A stretch of 54,071 nt of DNA, taken from assembly GCA_017441265.1 (NCBI GenBank), contig JAFRYE010000059.1, positions 1 to 54,071 on the forward strand. Reading direction: 5' to 3'. A model generated the notes under the pieces. The model ran no database searches. It saw only the letters and a program-made list of their open reading frames with translations, and was not told the origin of the DNA. This DNA is from Lachnospiraceae bacterium. GTDB taxonomy: Bacteria > Bacillota > Clostridia > Lachnospirales > Lachnospiraceae. Shown one piece after another: positions 43,004-51,548 of the stretch; positions within the stretch are counted from its first letter, which is position 1; every line of letters starts with the position of its first letter. Position numbers and translations under genes: made by a program.

Positions 43004-45817
43004 TTAATTACCGTGCACAATTCCGGGAATTCCCATGACTTCCTCAAGCGTGCCGATATATTTCAGTCTCATGCGAACCAGTTTCAATCCTTCCTGCGAA
43101 AAATGCATCCGCTGCACCGCGTGGTTCGAGTTGAAGAACAGCGTGCCCTTCTCCGTCACTTCCTGTCCGTTGGTTCCGTGAAACACGAAGGAAAATACGG
43201 GAATCCCCGCGAAGAACCAGGTTACCGGCAGCTGAGCCGCCTCAGTGCCCTCGCCGATGACGGTCAGCTCGATCTCGTAGCCGCCCATCTCATCGATGTC
43301 CAGACCGTAGGAATAGTCGGCGCCGCGCACCGCTCGAACATGCGACAGATCGATGGTCGTGTCGCGGGTGACGGTGAAGTACTCGATGTTGCTGTCCGCG
43401 GTGGTCTCCCACTCCGGTCCGCGCCCTAGGATCTCAACCGCTTCGTCCTCGCCGCACATGCGAAGCATCGTGGGCAGGCGCATCAGTACACCGCACACAT
43501 TTGCCGCCGTGCGAAGGAGACACGCTCTGGTCACCTTGCCCGAAGCGATCGCCTCCGGCAGATTGTCGCCGTGGTTGTTCTTCGAGCCGTCCGGGCAGAT
43601 CATGTAGGTATCATTTTGCGCAAGAACCATGTCCGCGAAGTTCGTGTGGCTGCCGCCCGCGGTTTCCGCACGCCCGGTAGCCGCGTCCTCGTTGATCGCC
43701 GCCCACCAGTCGGTCATGACGAAACCGTCGAAGCCCCACTGCTCGCGGAGAATCTTCGTGTTAAGTTCCGCGTCGCACGACGTCCACATGCCGTTCACGC
43801 GGCCGTAGGTCGTCATGACGGTGCAAGCCCCGCCCTCCCGGATCGCAATCTCAAAGCCGCGAAGGTAGAGCTCGCGCAGAGCCCGTTCCGAGACGACCGA
43901 GTCGGATGCATAGCGGTTCCACTCCTGGTTGTTGCAGCAGAAATGCTTGATCGTTCCGGTCACGCCGGCGCGCTGCAGACCCTCAAGCTCCGCTGCCGCC
44001 ATCGCTCCGGTGAGGAGAGGATCCTCGCTGAAATATTCGAAATTCCGTCCGTTGAACGGATGTCTGTGCAGGTTCATGCCGGGTCCTAAAAGGCAGTCCA
44101 CCTTGTTGATGCGCATTTCCCGGCCGACCATCTCCATCAGATCGGCGGCGAGCTCGCGGTTGAAGGAACATGCGATCAGCGTTCCGATCGGAATGGCCAT
44201 CGCCTTGTCGCCGCAGTCGAGGCGCAGACCGCTGGGGCCGTCCGAGCAGCATCCGCAGGGCACTCCGTGCGCCTTCAAAACCTCGCTCGTTCCGCCGTAC
44301 GCGGACGCCGTTCCGGGCGTGACCTTCGGGCTTCCCATGCCCTCACCGCGAACAAACGGCAACAGCTCCTCGTCCGTAAACTGCGCTAAGAACGCATCCA
44401 TCGTCACCTTGCCGTCGCGCACGTCGCGGAGCATCCAGCCCCGATCGCCCGTGTACGCAGGCGCCTCGGGGAGTTCCGGTTTCGCCCCCTCGCCGCAGCC
44501 GAAGGAATTCGTCCGAAGCGGTGTCGGCTCGCTCACATACATATACCGGTCGCCGTCCCGGACCGCCTTGCGCCGCTCATACGGCACCGCCGGTTTCATC
44601 GCTGACTCGCACTCCTCGACAACCTCGGTCTGCTCCAGCGTAAAGCGGTACACTTCCGCCGCGTCGCGCACATTTTCCCCGAGGAAAATGACATACTCTC
44701 CGGCTTCCATCACAAAGCAGCTCTCGTAGCCGCTCGCGCCGGAATCGTCGTAGGACGAGAGGTTTCTGCGCTCGATCGTCAGCACCGCCGTCTCGCTCTC
44801 TCCCGGCGCGATCTCGCCGGTCTTAAGGAATCCCGCCAGCACGCGCGCGGGTTTGCCGAGAGCTCCTTGGGGAGCCTGCATGTAACATTGGAGGACGCAT
44901 TTTCCGGCGTATGCCCCCGTGTTCTTCACCGTCGCCGAGACATAGAGATACTCGCCGTCGTACTGCGACTGCCCGGACTCAATCGCAAATGTCGTGTAAG
45001 ACAGGCCGAAACCGAAGGGGAAGCGCACGCGCTCCTTCGCCGCCGTCTCAAAATGCCGGTAACCGACATAGATATCTTCCGCATAGATGTTGCGCACCGG
45101 GCTTCCGAAGTTCGCGTCGGCAGGATAGTCTGCCGCATCATACGCGATGGTGTCCGCGAGATGACCGCTCGGGCTGACGCGCCCCAGAAGCACATCCGCA
45201 ACGCCGGCTCCCGTCATCACGCCGCCCTGCCAGATGTACATCACCGCCGCCGGGTTGCACTCATCCATAAAACTCATGTCGACGATATTGCCCGTATTCA
45301 GTAAAATGACGGTTCTCGGGCAGGCCTCGCACACCGTCCGGATCATCGCCGTCTCCTCGTCCGTGAGAAGGTACGAGCCGGAAAGATTTTTGTTGTCCTG
45401 GTCCTCGCCGGCGCTTCTGCCGATGATCACGAGCGCCGCGTCCGTCCGCTCAGCCACCGCTTCCGCAAGTTCTCTGTCCACAGGCATCTCCGCCTGCGAC
45501 CATGGTTCTTTGCCCCAGCCGATGCCGACTTCGCGGGGATTTGCCGCTTCCCATTCGCGGTAGATCTTCGCGAGATCCTCATCCACGGTGACGCCGTCCT
45601 CCGCGGCGAGAGCATCCAAAAGCCTCACGCGCTTGGGGATGTTCACCAGACCGCCCGAACCGATGCCGGCGATGTATTCCTTGCTCTGGATCCGCCCGTA
45701 AACCGCAACGCGGCAGGGCTTTTGCAACGGCAGTGCGCCGTCATTTTTCAAAAGTACAACACCCTCGGAGATCACTCGCTCGGCCAACTGTTCGTAGACC
45801 TTGTAATCCAGTTTCAT
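43004..45817 (-). CDS. GH3 family beta-glycosidase with permuted domain order
   Basis: 937 aa from ATG 45817 (MKLDYKVYEQLAERVISEG), with GGAGGGG upstream; the much longer frame to 46372 overlaps the MntP gene and is not real. The usual C-terminal domain comes first (ISEGVVLLKNDGALPLQ, IIGRSAGEDQDNKNL, FGFGLSYTTF), then an FnIII-like domain. The catalytic barrel is at the end (CSDGPSGLRL, LGPGMNLHRHPFNGRNFEYFSEDP, KHFCCNNQEWNR), with nucleophile Asp in FVMTDWWAA. This permutation is known from beta-glucosidases of Ruminococcus and Butyrivibrio. No signal peptide. It probably removes glucose or xylose from oligomers made by the GH10 enzyme. Confidence 0.95.
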   Translation of the reverse strand: MKLDYKVYEQLAERVISEGVVLLKNDGALPLQKPCRVAVYGRIQSKEYIAGIGSGGLVNIPKRVRLLDALAAEDGVTVDEDLAKIYREWEAANPREVGIGWGKEPWSQAEMPVDRELAEAVAERTDAALVIIGRSAGEDQDNKNLSGSYLLTDEETAMIRTVCEACPRTVILLNTGNIVDMSFMDECNPAAVMYIWQGGVMTGAGVADVLLGRVSPSGHLADTIAYDAADYPADANFGSPVRNIYAEDIYVGYRHFETAAKERVRFPFGFGLSYTTFAIESGQSQYDGEYLYVSATVKNTGAYAGKCVLQCYMQAPQGALGKPARVLAGFLKTGEIAPGESETAVLTIERRNLSSYDDSGASGYESCFVMEAGEYVIFLGENVRDAAEVYRFTLEQTEVVEECESAMKPAVPYERRKAVRDGDRYMYVSEPTPLRTNSFGCGEGAKPELPEAPAYTGDRGWMLRDVRDGKVTMDAFLAQFTDEELLPFVRGEGMGSPKVTPGTASAYGGTSEVLKAHGVPCGCCSDGPSGLRLDCGDKAMAIPIGTLIACSFNRELAADLMEMVGREMRINKVDCLLGPGMNLHRHPFNGRNFEYFSEDPLLTGAMAAAELEGLQRAGVTGTIKHFCCNNQEWNRYASDSVVSERALRELYLRGFEIAIREGGACTVMTTYGRVNGMWTSCDAELNTKILREQWGFDGFVMTDWWAAINEDAATGRAETAGGSHTNFADMVLAQNDTYMICPDGSKNNHGDNLPEAIASGKVTRACLLRTAANVCGVLMRLPTMLRMCGEDEAVEILGRGPEWETTADSNIEYFTVTRDTTIDLSHVRAVRGADYSYGLDIDEMGGYEIELTVIGEGTEAAQLPVTWFFAGIPVFSFVFHGTNGQEVTEKGTLFFNSNHAVQRMHFSQEGLKLVRMRLKYIGTLEEVMGIPGIVHGN

Positions 45818-45860
45818 AAACCCCTCCTTCCCGGTTTTTCCCGGAAAATGTAGTAAAAAT

Positions 45861-45884
45861 GCCGGGCATCTGCCGATGTCCGGC
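45861..45884 (-). terminator. Terminator of the MntP-like gene
   Basis: GCCGGGCATC and GATGTCCGGC pair (one mismatch) around TGCC; the minus strand continues ATTTTTACTAC. It lies between MntP and the GH3 gene. Confidence 0.8.
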
Positions 45885-45906
45885 CTGTTTTCAAAATTCC
45901 CTTGTC

Positions 45907-46485
45907 TTACGGCAAATGCGGGATCGTCCCCAGCTCTTCCAACAGTTTCACGACGCCCAGAACGATCAGCAGAACTCCGCCGAGCACCTGAATCGTCGCG
46001 CTGTAGCGCGTTCCTTTTTTGCGTCCGATCCACACGCCTGCGAACGACGCCAGAGCCGTCACGCAGCCGATGATCAAAGCCGCGATCACAGCCACGCCGA
46101 TGCTTTCCTTGACAAACAACAGACCGATCAGGAACGAATCCACACCTGTCAGCACCGCCGGCGTGAACATGTTGATCGCGTCGATGTCGTCCGTCTCCTG
46201 CGGAACCGGCATCACCAGCGATTCCATGATCATAAACAATCCCGCCAGCGCCAGCATCGAGCACGTCAGCCAGCGGAACGAACCGTAGTCGTAAATCTTG
46301 GAGATCAATCCTCCGAACACCCGTCCGCCGACCGTCAGCGCCGCCTGAGCGCAGCCGAACCACAGCGCGCACACAATGGCGATCCGCTTACCGCGGTATT
46401 GACGAAGCAGACTCTTCTGCGCGGCAACTCCCAGCGAGTCCGTGGACAGGCCGATCGCCGCCAAAAGCAAAATGATATATCCCAT
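45907..46485 (-). CDS. MntP/YtaF family manganese efflux pump
   Basis: 192 aa with six hydrophobic segments and the two conserved acidic halves, GLSTDSLGVAAQKSLL in TM1 and LTGVDSFLIGLLFV in TM4. The family pumps Mn2+ out of the cell, although the YtaF branch is linked to sporulation. GGAGG precedes the ATG. I see no riboswitch of the yybP-ykoY type and no GTTAGC palindrome in front of it. Confidence 0.88.
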   Translation of the reverse strand: MGYIILLLAAIGLSTDSLGVAAQKSLLRQYRGKRIAIVCALWFGCAQAALTVGGRVFGGLISKIYDYGSFRWLTCSMLALAGLFMIMESLVMPVPQETDDIDAINMFTPAVLTGVDSFLIGLLFVKESIGVAVIAALIIGCVTALASFAGVWIGRKKGTRYSATIQVLGGVLLIVLGVVKLLEELGTIPHLP

Positions 46486-46554
46486 AGCATCCTCCCTCGG
46501 TAGGTCTTAAAACACCCCGCGCGGCTCTCATTTTACCACACTCCCGAGGCCCCG

Positions 46555-47229
46555 TCAAATTCGATGGAGGATCTCCCGAAGCAGCGCGAACGCCTTGGCT
46601 GCGCTGGCCGTCACGTTGGCCACAAAGTCGCTGCCGTCGCCGTCGAAGGTATCGCTGATGCACTTGATGGACAGCGCCCGAACCCCGTTGAGAAACGCGG
46701 TGCGCGCGATCGCGGCCGCCTCCATATCGCAGATGTCGCATCCGAGCTCCCGAAGCGCGATCTTCGCCTCCTGCAGCTCAACGAACTTCTCGCCGCTGGC
46801 CACGACCGCCTCCCGCAGATCCGGGCGGATCTGCTTCGCAAGCGCGATCAGCCCCTCGTCAAAAGGTATCTTCGTGTCCGCAAATTCTTCATACTGATTT
46901 TTCACCACCGGATCGATCGGCGAGACATCGTAATCGTAGTTCACGGCTCCCGTCGCCACGAACAGGTCGGCAACCGCCAGTTCCTCCCGGAGTGCTCCGG
47001 TCACGCCGAAGTTTAAGATCACTTCGCAGTCAAACTCCGAGATCAGCAGCTGCGTCGCCGATGCGGCGTCAATCTGACCGCAGCCGGATTTTACGGCGTA
47101 GACCTCATTGCCGGCAATTTCCGTGCGGTAGGCTTCACGCCCCCGGACAGAAAGTGCCTCCACCGTGTATTCACTCTCGAGAAATGCCTGCAGTTCGCGG
47201 GCAATTGCGATGACAATTCCGATCTTCAT
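46555..47229 (-). CDS. mtnN: 5'-methylthioadenosine/S-adenosylhomocysteine nucleosidase
   Basis: 224 aa from ATG 47229 (MKIGIVIAIARELQAFL). The enzyme hydrolyses MTA and SAH to free adenine, recycling products of methyl transfer. Signature regions: KSGCGQIDAASATQLLI, NFGVTGAL, the specificity region CDICDMEAAAIAR with the ribose-binding Glu, and KCISDTFDGDGSDF with the catalytic Asp. Its promoter diverges from the Crp/Fnr gene; a small GC hairpin (GGCGCC type) lies in the leader at about 47250-47266. Confidence 0.95.
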   Translation of the reverse strand: MKIGIVIAIARELQAFLESEYTVEALSVRGREAYRTEIAGNEVYAVKSGCGQIDAASATQLLISEFDCEVILNFGVTGALREELAVADLFVATGAVNYDYDVSPIDPVVKNQYEEFADTKIPFDEGLIALAKQIRPDLREAVVASGEKFVELQEAKIALRELGCDICDMEAAAIARTAFLNGVRALSIKCISDTFDGDGSDFVANVTASAAKAFALLREILHRI

Positions 47230-47283
47230 CAACTTTCATCCCCTCACCGGCGCCCTACGCGCCTTTTTTGTTCGTACTTTCTC

Positions 47284-47312
47284 ATTATAGCCCATTTTCC
47301 GTTTTATCACAA
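47284..47312 (-). promoter_or_regulatory. Sigma-A promoter of mtnN
   Basis: On the minus strand TTGTGA (47312-47307), 17 bases, TATAAT (47289-47284). A GGAAAATG motif (47293-47300) fills the middle of the spacer. Confidence 0.7.
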
Positions 47313-47314
47313 CG

Positions 47315-47348
47315 GTAGCATATTGATATTTCATGTCAAATATGCTAC
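47315..47348. promoter_or_regulatory. Inverted repeat in the mtnN-crp divergent region, probable operator
   Basis: GTAGCATAT (47315-47323) and ATATGCTAC (47340-47348) are perfect 9-bp arms, with partial symmetry further inside. It lies upstream of both divergent genes and is a likely site for the Crp/Fnr-type regulator itself. Confidence 0.6.
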
Positions 47349-47381
47349 TTTTAACTCAATGGTAGCTCACTGGAGGGGCAT

Positions 47382-48059
47382 ATGCTGAACGATAAGGATT
47401 TTTCCGCTATGACTGCCTTGCTTCCGTTCTGGGAGCATGTATCCGAACCATTGGCTGCGTCGGTTCGGACTCATTCCTATGTCCGGGATTTCTGTGCCGG
47501 CGAAAAAGTTTCCGATGTCAGCAGTTCCAACATCGGTCTTGTTGCGGTGCTCTCGGGGCGCATCCGCGTCTCCCTGGTGTCCGCGAACGCCCGTGAAGTC
47601 ACCATCAGCGTGTGCAAGCGGGGCGGCGTCATCTACGTCAGCGGCAACCCTTCGCCCCACGTTCTCAACAGCTACGAGATCGAATCCGAAGTCGATTCCC
47701 GCACCGTCATCATTCAGGCATCCGACTGCGAGGCTTTGCTGCGCTCGGACTGCCGCATCGAGAACACCGTGCTCCGCGCCGTTTTAGGGCAGTTCAACCG
47801 GATCATCTTCGACATGCAGAACTTCCTCTTTCAGGATCTCGACCAGCGCCTGGCCGGTCATCTGCTCTTTGAGCATCGCCAGCAGGGGTCGTTCTCCCTC
47901 GTCACAACGCACCAACGGATCGCCAACAGCATCGCGTCCTCCCGCGAGGTCGTATCGCGCATGCTGAAACAGTGGGAGCGCCTCGGCATCGTCAAACTCT
48001 CCCGAGGATGTGTCAAGATCTGCGACCTGAATGTATTAATACAACTTTCCGGCGAATAG
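47382..48059 (+). CDS. Crp/Fnr family transcriptional regulator
   Basis: 225 aa. An N-terminal cyclic-nucleotide-type beta-roll (about 15-125), a long dimer helix (VLRAVLGQFNRIIFDMQNFLFQDLDQRLAGHLL) and a C-terminal winged helix with TTHQRIANSIASSREVVSRMLKQWERLGIVKLSRG. The SREVVSRMLK recognition helix resembles FNR/CRP. It has several Cys (DFC, SVC, SDC, SDC), but not the N-terminal cluster of FNR, so its signal is unknown. GGAGGGG precedes the ATG. Confidence 0.92.
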   Translation: MLNDKDFSAMTALLPFWEHVSEPLAASVRTHSYVRDFCAGEKVSDVSSSNIGLVAVLSGRIRVSLVSANAREVTISVCKRGGVIYVSGNPSPHVLNSYEIESEVDSRTVIIQASDCEALLRSDCRIENTVLRAVLGQFNRIIFDMQNFLFQDLDQRLAGHLLFEHRQQGSFSLVTTHQRIANSIASSREVVSRMLKQWERLGIVKLSRGCVKICDLNVLIQLSGE

Positions 48060-48085
48060 CAAAAATCTCCGAATACGAAAAATAA

Positions 48086-48118
48086 CGGGTGGAATCATCA
48101 GACTCCGCCCGATTTTTA
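48086..48118 (+). terminator. Terminator of the Crp/Fnr gene
   Basis: CGGGTGGA and TCCGCCCG pair around a 10-base loop, followed by ATTTTTATG. Confidence 0.8.
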
Positions 48119-48171
48119 TGCATTTCCTTTGTCCTGTTCCCCGCGCTTGAAAAACCCTCTGAAAAGTGTTA

Positions 48172-48238
48172 CTGCGTTTCATAACCGAAGTTATGAAACG
48201 CAGCTTGTGTGGGGGAGAAATTACTTCTGAGAAGTAAT
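48172..48238. repeat. Two inverted repeats in the long gap before cellobiose phosphorylase
   Basis: CTGCGTTTCATAAC (48172-48185) and GTTATGAAACGCAG (48190-48203) form a perfect 14-bp inverted repeat with 4 central bases. A second, ATTACTTC/GAAGTAAT (48220-48238), follows at once. Each is followed by CAGCTTGT (48201-48208 and 48243-48250). No T-run follows. They lie more than 200 bases upstream of the promoter of the next gene, so they could be operators or belong to a small RNA. Apart from these, the palindrome at 48320 and the promoter, I see nothing in the gap 48119-48514. Confidence 0.75.
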
Positions 48239-48319
48239 GAATCAGCTTGTATTATTGTTTTCGAGTATACATCTCTCAACCTTGCAAATGCAGTATATCA
48301 CAGAAATTTAATATTCAGT

Positions 48320-48332
48320 GTGACTTAGTCAC
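48320..48332. promoter_or_regulatory. Small palindrome upstream of the cellobiose phosphorylase promoter
   Basis: GTGACTTAGTCAC is a perfect 13-bp palindrome 88 bases upstream of the -35 box, a possible activator or repressor site. Confidence 0.35.
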
Positions 48333-48420
48333 AAAGATAAGCATTTTTCTTCGCTGAACGAAATAATGAAAAAAAATGACAAATTACCTGTCCGATTTTT
48401 ACCCATCCCGTAGATTCTGC

Positions 48421-48449
48421 GTGACAACCCACTCTAAGTAGGCTATAAT
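48421..48449 (+). promoter_or_regulatory. Sigma-A promoter of cellobiose phosphorylase
   Basis: GTGACA (48421-48426), 17 bases, TATAAT (48444-48449); the leader to the ATG is about 60 bases. Confidence 0.72.
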
Positions 48450-48514
48450 AAGCCGATGGGTTTTTTCCCGTAAGCAAGAATACAGCCAAAGTTAATCATT
48501 AAGGAGGACTCGGA

Positions 48515-50995
48515 ATGAAATACGGCTATTTCGACGACGCACGCAGAGAGTACGTCATCACCACGCCGCGGACACCGTATCCGTGGATCAACTACCTCGG
48601 TATGGAGGGATTCTTCTCCCTTATCTCGAATACCGCCGGCGGTTATTCCTTCTATAAGGATGCCCGCCTGCGCCGCATCACCCGCTATCGCTACAACAAC
48701 GTACCGATCGATATGGGTGGTCGCTACTTCTACATCAAGGACGGTGATACCGTATGGAACCCCGGCTGGTCTCCGGTCAAGACCGAGTTGGACAGCTACG
48801 AGTGCCGTCACGGTATGGGCTACACGATCATCACCGGCAAGAAGAACGGTCTCAAGGCTGAGGTTACCTTCTTCGTGCCGCAAAATTACGACGGAGAGGT
48901 TCAGCAGGTTGTTCTGACCAACGAGAGCGACGCTGCCAAGTCCTTCAGCCTCTTCTCCTTCGCCGAGTGGTGCCTCTGGGACGCTCAGGACGACAGCAAC
49001 AACTTCCAGCGCAACTTCTCCACCGGACGCGTCGAGGTTGTCGGCTCCACGATCTACCATAAGACGGAGTACCGTGACCGCCGCGATCATTTTGCGTTCT
49101 ACACGGTCAACGCCGACATCGACGGCTATGACACCGACCGCGATTCCTTTATCGGACTTTACAACGGTTTCGGCGATCCGCAGGCCGTTCTTGCCGGAGA
49201 GGCGAACAATTCCTTCGCCGACGGCTGGGCTCCGATCGCTTCGCACTACAAGAAGATCACCCTTGCTCCCGGCGAGACGAAGACGCTTGTCTTCATCCTC
49301 GGTTATGTTGAGATGCCGGCCGATCAGAAGTTTGAGGCCGACGGCAAGACGATCAACAAGACCAAGGCTCTTGCCATGATGGAGAAATACAATACTCCGG
49401 AAAAGGTTGCCGCAGGCATGGCGGAACTCCGCGCAGCCTGGGACAAGCTCCTCGGCATCTTGAGCGTCGAGACACCCAATGACAAGGTCGACCGCATGGT
49501 CAACATCTGGAACCAGTATCAGTGCATGGTCACCTTCAACCTGTCCCGCTCCGCGTCGTACTTCGAGTCCGGCATCGGCCGCGGCATGGGCTTCCGCGAT
49601 TCCAACCAGGATATCTTAGGTTTCGTTCATCAGATTCCGGACCGCGCAAAGGAGCGTATCATCGATATCGCTTCCACGCAGTTCCCGGACGGCGGATGCT
49701 ACCATCAGTACCAGCCGCTCACCAAGAAGGGCAATGCCGACATCGGCGGTGACTTCTCCGACGATCCGTTGTGGCTGATCCTCTCCGTCTCCGCTTACAT
49801 CAAGGAGACCGGCGACTGGTCCATCCTCGACGAGATGGTTCCTTACGACAACGACATGAGCAAGGCGCAGACGATGCTCGAGCATCTGAAGGTTTCCTTC
49901 TATCACATCGTTAACAACCTCGGACCGCACAAGCTTCCGCTTGCGATGCGCGCCGACTGGAACGACTGCATCAACCTCTCCTGCTACTCCGATACGCCGG
50001 GTGAGAGCTTCCAGACCTACACGAACCCGAAGTTCAAGGCTGAGGGCGGCTACTCCAAGGTTGCCGAGTCCGTCATGGTTGCTGCGCTCTTCACCTACAC
50101 CGGTCCGAACTACGTCGCGATCCTCAAGCATCTCGGCAGGGACGATGAGGCCAAGGCCGCTCAGGACGCCATCGACGCGATGAAGAAGGCCATCATGGAT
50201 TCCGCGTGGGACGGCGACTGGTTCCTTCGTGCATACGACGCCAACGGCGAGAAGATGGGCTCCAAGGAATGCGAGGAAGGCCAGATCTTCATCGAGCCGC
50301 AGGGCTTCGCGATCATGTCCGACGTCGGCAAGGAGCAAGGCACCGCTCAGAAGACCCTCGCCGCGATCGACGAGAGACTCAACACGAAGTTCGGTCTCGT
50401 ACTCAACAACCCCGCGTACTCCAAGTATTACATCCAGTACGGTGAGATTTCCACCTACCCGGGCGGTTATAAGGAAAATGCAGGTATCTTCACCCACAAC
50501 AACGCATGGATCATCTGCGCGGCTGCTTACGCAGGACAGGGTGACCTCGCGTTCAAGTACTATTCCGAGATCGCTCCGGCATTTACCGAGGAGACCAGTG
50601 ATATCCACAAGACCGAGCCGTTCGTTTACGGACAGATGATCGGCGGCAAGGATGCCGGTTCCGACATCGGACGTCCCGGCAAGAACTTCGGTCAGGGCAA
50701 GAACTCCTGGCTGACCGGTACCGCTGCATGGAACATGGTTGCCATCTCGCAGTACATTCTCGGCATCATGCCCGACTTCGACGGTCTGAAGGTAGATCCT
50801 TCGATCCCTGCGGAATGGGACGGCTTCACCGCAACGAGACAGTTCCGCGGCGCAACCTACAACATCACGATCAAGAATCCGAACCACGTTTGCAAGGGTG
50901 TGAAATCCCTCACAGTGGACGGCAAAGCTGTGGACGGCAACATCATCCCGGCACTTGCTTCCGGTGCTCACGAGGTTGTCGTAACCCTCGGCTGA
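48515..50995 (+). CDS. Cellobiose phosphorylase (GH94)
   Basis: 826 aa, the normal length. The enzyme splits cellobiose with phosphate to glucose 1-phosphate and glucose in the cytosol, saving ATP. Typical stretches: the N-terminal [58 protein letters not shown], and the catalytic Asp in [10 protein letters not shown]; the phosphate site fits FTHNNAWI and GTAAWN near the end. GGAGG precedes the ATG. Codon choice is strongly biased (AAC, GGC, CTC), suggesting high expression. A strong promoter and a perfect terminator enclose it as a single gene. Confidence 0.97.
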   Translation: MKYGYFDDARREYVITTPRTPYPWINYLGMEGFFSLISNTAGGYSFYKDARLRRITRYRYNNVPIDMGGRYFYIKDGDTVWNPGWSPVKTELDSYECRHGMGYTIITGKKNGLKAEVTFFVPQNYDGEVQQVVLTNESDAAKSFSLFSFAEWCLWDAQDDSNNFQRNFSTGRVEVVGSTIYHKTEYRDRRDHFAFYTVNADIDGYDTDRDSFIGLYNGFGDPQAVLAGEANNSFADGWAPIASHYKKITLAPGETKTLVFILGYVEMPADQKFEADGKTINKTKALAMMEKYNTPEKVAAGMAELRAAWDKLLGILSVETPNDKVDRMVNIWNQYQCMVTFNLSRSASYFESGIGRGMGFRDSNQDILGFVHQIPDRAKERIIDIASTQFPDGGCYHQYQPLTKKGNADIGGDFSDDPLWLILSVSAYIKETGDWSILDEMVPYDNDMSKAQTMLEHLKVSFYHIVNNLGPHKLPLAMRADWNDCINLSCYSDTPGESFQTYTNPKFKAEGGYSKVAESVMVAALFTYTGPNYVAILKHLGRDDEAKAAQDAIDAMKKAIMDSAWDGDWFLRAYDANGEKMGSKECEEGQIFIEPQGFAIMSDVGKEQGTAQKTLAAIDERLNTKFGLVLNNPAYSKYYIQYGEISTYPGGYKENAGIFTHNNAWIICAAAYAGQGDLAFKYYSEIAPAFTEETSDIHKTEPFVYGQMIGGKDAGSDIGRPGKNFGQGKNSWLTGTAAWNMVAISQYILGIMPDFDGLKVDPSIPAEWDGFTATRQFRGATYNITIKNPNHVCKGVKSLTVDGKAVDGNIIPALASGAHEVVVTLG

Positions 50996-51027
50996 TACTC
51001 TTAACCGAGATCGATACTACAAAGAAA

Positions 51028-51072
51028 ACGGTCGTCAAAAGTCATTCCGACTTTTGACGACCGTACTTTTTT
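51028..51072 (+). terminator. Bidirectional terminator after cellobiose phosphorylase
   Basis: ACGGTCGTCAAAAGT and ACTTTTGACGACCGT are perfect 15-base arms with a 7-base loop, followed by ACTTTTTT. On the minus strand it is followed by TTTTCTTTG and can also end the small gene at 51131. Confidence 0.93.
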
Positions 51073-51130
51073 GATTCCTTAGCAATTCAACAAGCTATTC
51101 CATCCCACAACAAGCTTCGATCCTGCGTTT

Positions 51131-51427
51131 TCAGCCAAACGCTTCTCTTACGGTCGGCTCAAGACGCTCTACATACGAACCCACTTCAAGAATGTCATAC
51201 TTGTCCAAAAGGCGAATAATATCCGAAATACTCTCCTTCGAATTGTAGATTACAAGCATGGAACCGTCGAACAGTTTAACCTGTTCATCCTGCAACAGTT
51301 TCACCGCCTCGTCTCCTGCGAGATGCGATGCGAATTTGATGAAGCAATTGTCATTCTTCTGCTCGCATTCCTCGGAAACAGACAACCCGGAATCATTGAC
51401 GTGCTGCAAATAATCTTTGTCATTCAT
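51131..51427 (-). CDS. Small hypothetical protein (98 aa)
   Basis: I do not recognise the family. AAGGAG lies about 12 bases before the ATG. The protein is soluble, acidic and mixed alpha/beta (FIKFASHLAGDEAVKLLQDEQVKLFDGSMLVIYNSKESISDIIRLLDKYDILEVGSYVERL). GC content is clearly lower than in its neighbours. No other gene shares its transcript as far as can be seen. Confidence 0.65.
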   Translation of the reverse strand: MNDKDYLQHVNDSGLSVSEECEQKNDNCFIKFASHLAGDEAVKLLQDEQVKLFDGSMLVIYNSKESISDIIRLLDKYDILEVGSYVERLEPTVREAFG

Positions 51428-51518
51428 AGTACATGTTCTCCTTTGGTTGGGTTAATTCTAACTCTACAACATTCTGCGGGAAATACAATTACTTTTGGAT
51501 GAACGACAGATTATTTTG

Positions 51519-51541
51519 ATGAACGACACAGTTCCGTTCAT
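51519..51541 (-). terminator. Possible terminator after the GH25 gene
   Basis: ATGAACG and CGTTCAT form a 7-bp stem; the minus strand continues CAAAATAATC without a T-run. The sequence GATGAACGACA occurs twice in tandem here (near 51499 and 51518). Confidence 0.35.
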
Positions 51542-51548
51542 TTCGGGG

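Noticed and set aside
45818-46372. N-terminal extension of the GH3 frame
   Set aside because: It overlaps the MntP gene on the same strand, crosses a terminator and gives Arg/Gly-rich nonsense; the ATG at 45817 has a strong ribosome binding site.
45840-46560. yybP-ykoY manganese riboswitch near the MntP-like gene
   Set aside because: The leader of the gene is too short, and no matching conserved loops were seen.
49616-50971. 451-aa minus-strand open frame opposite cellobiose phosphorylase
   Set aside because: It results from strong codon bias of the GH94 gene; no start signal or family resemblance.
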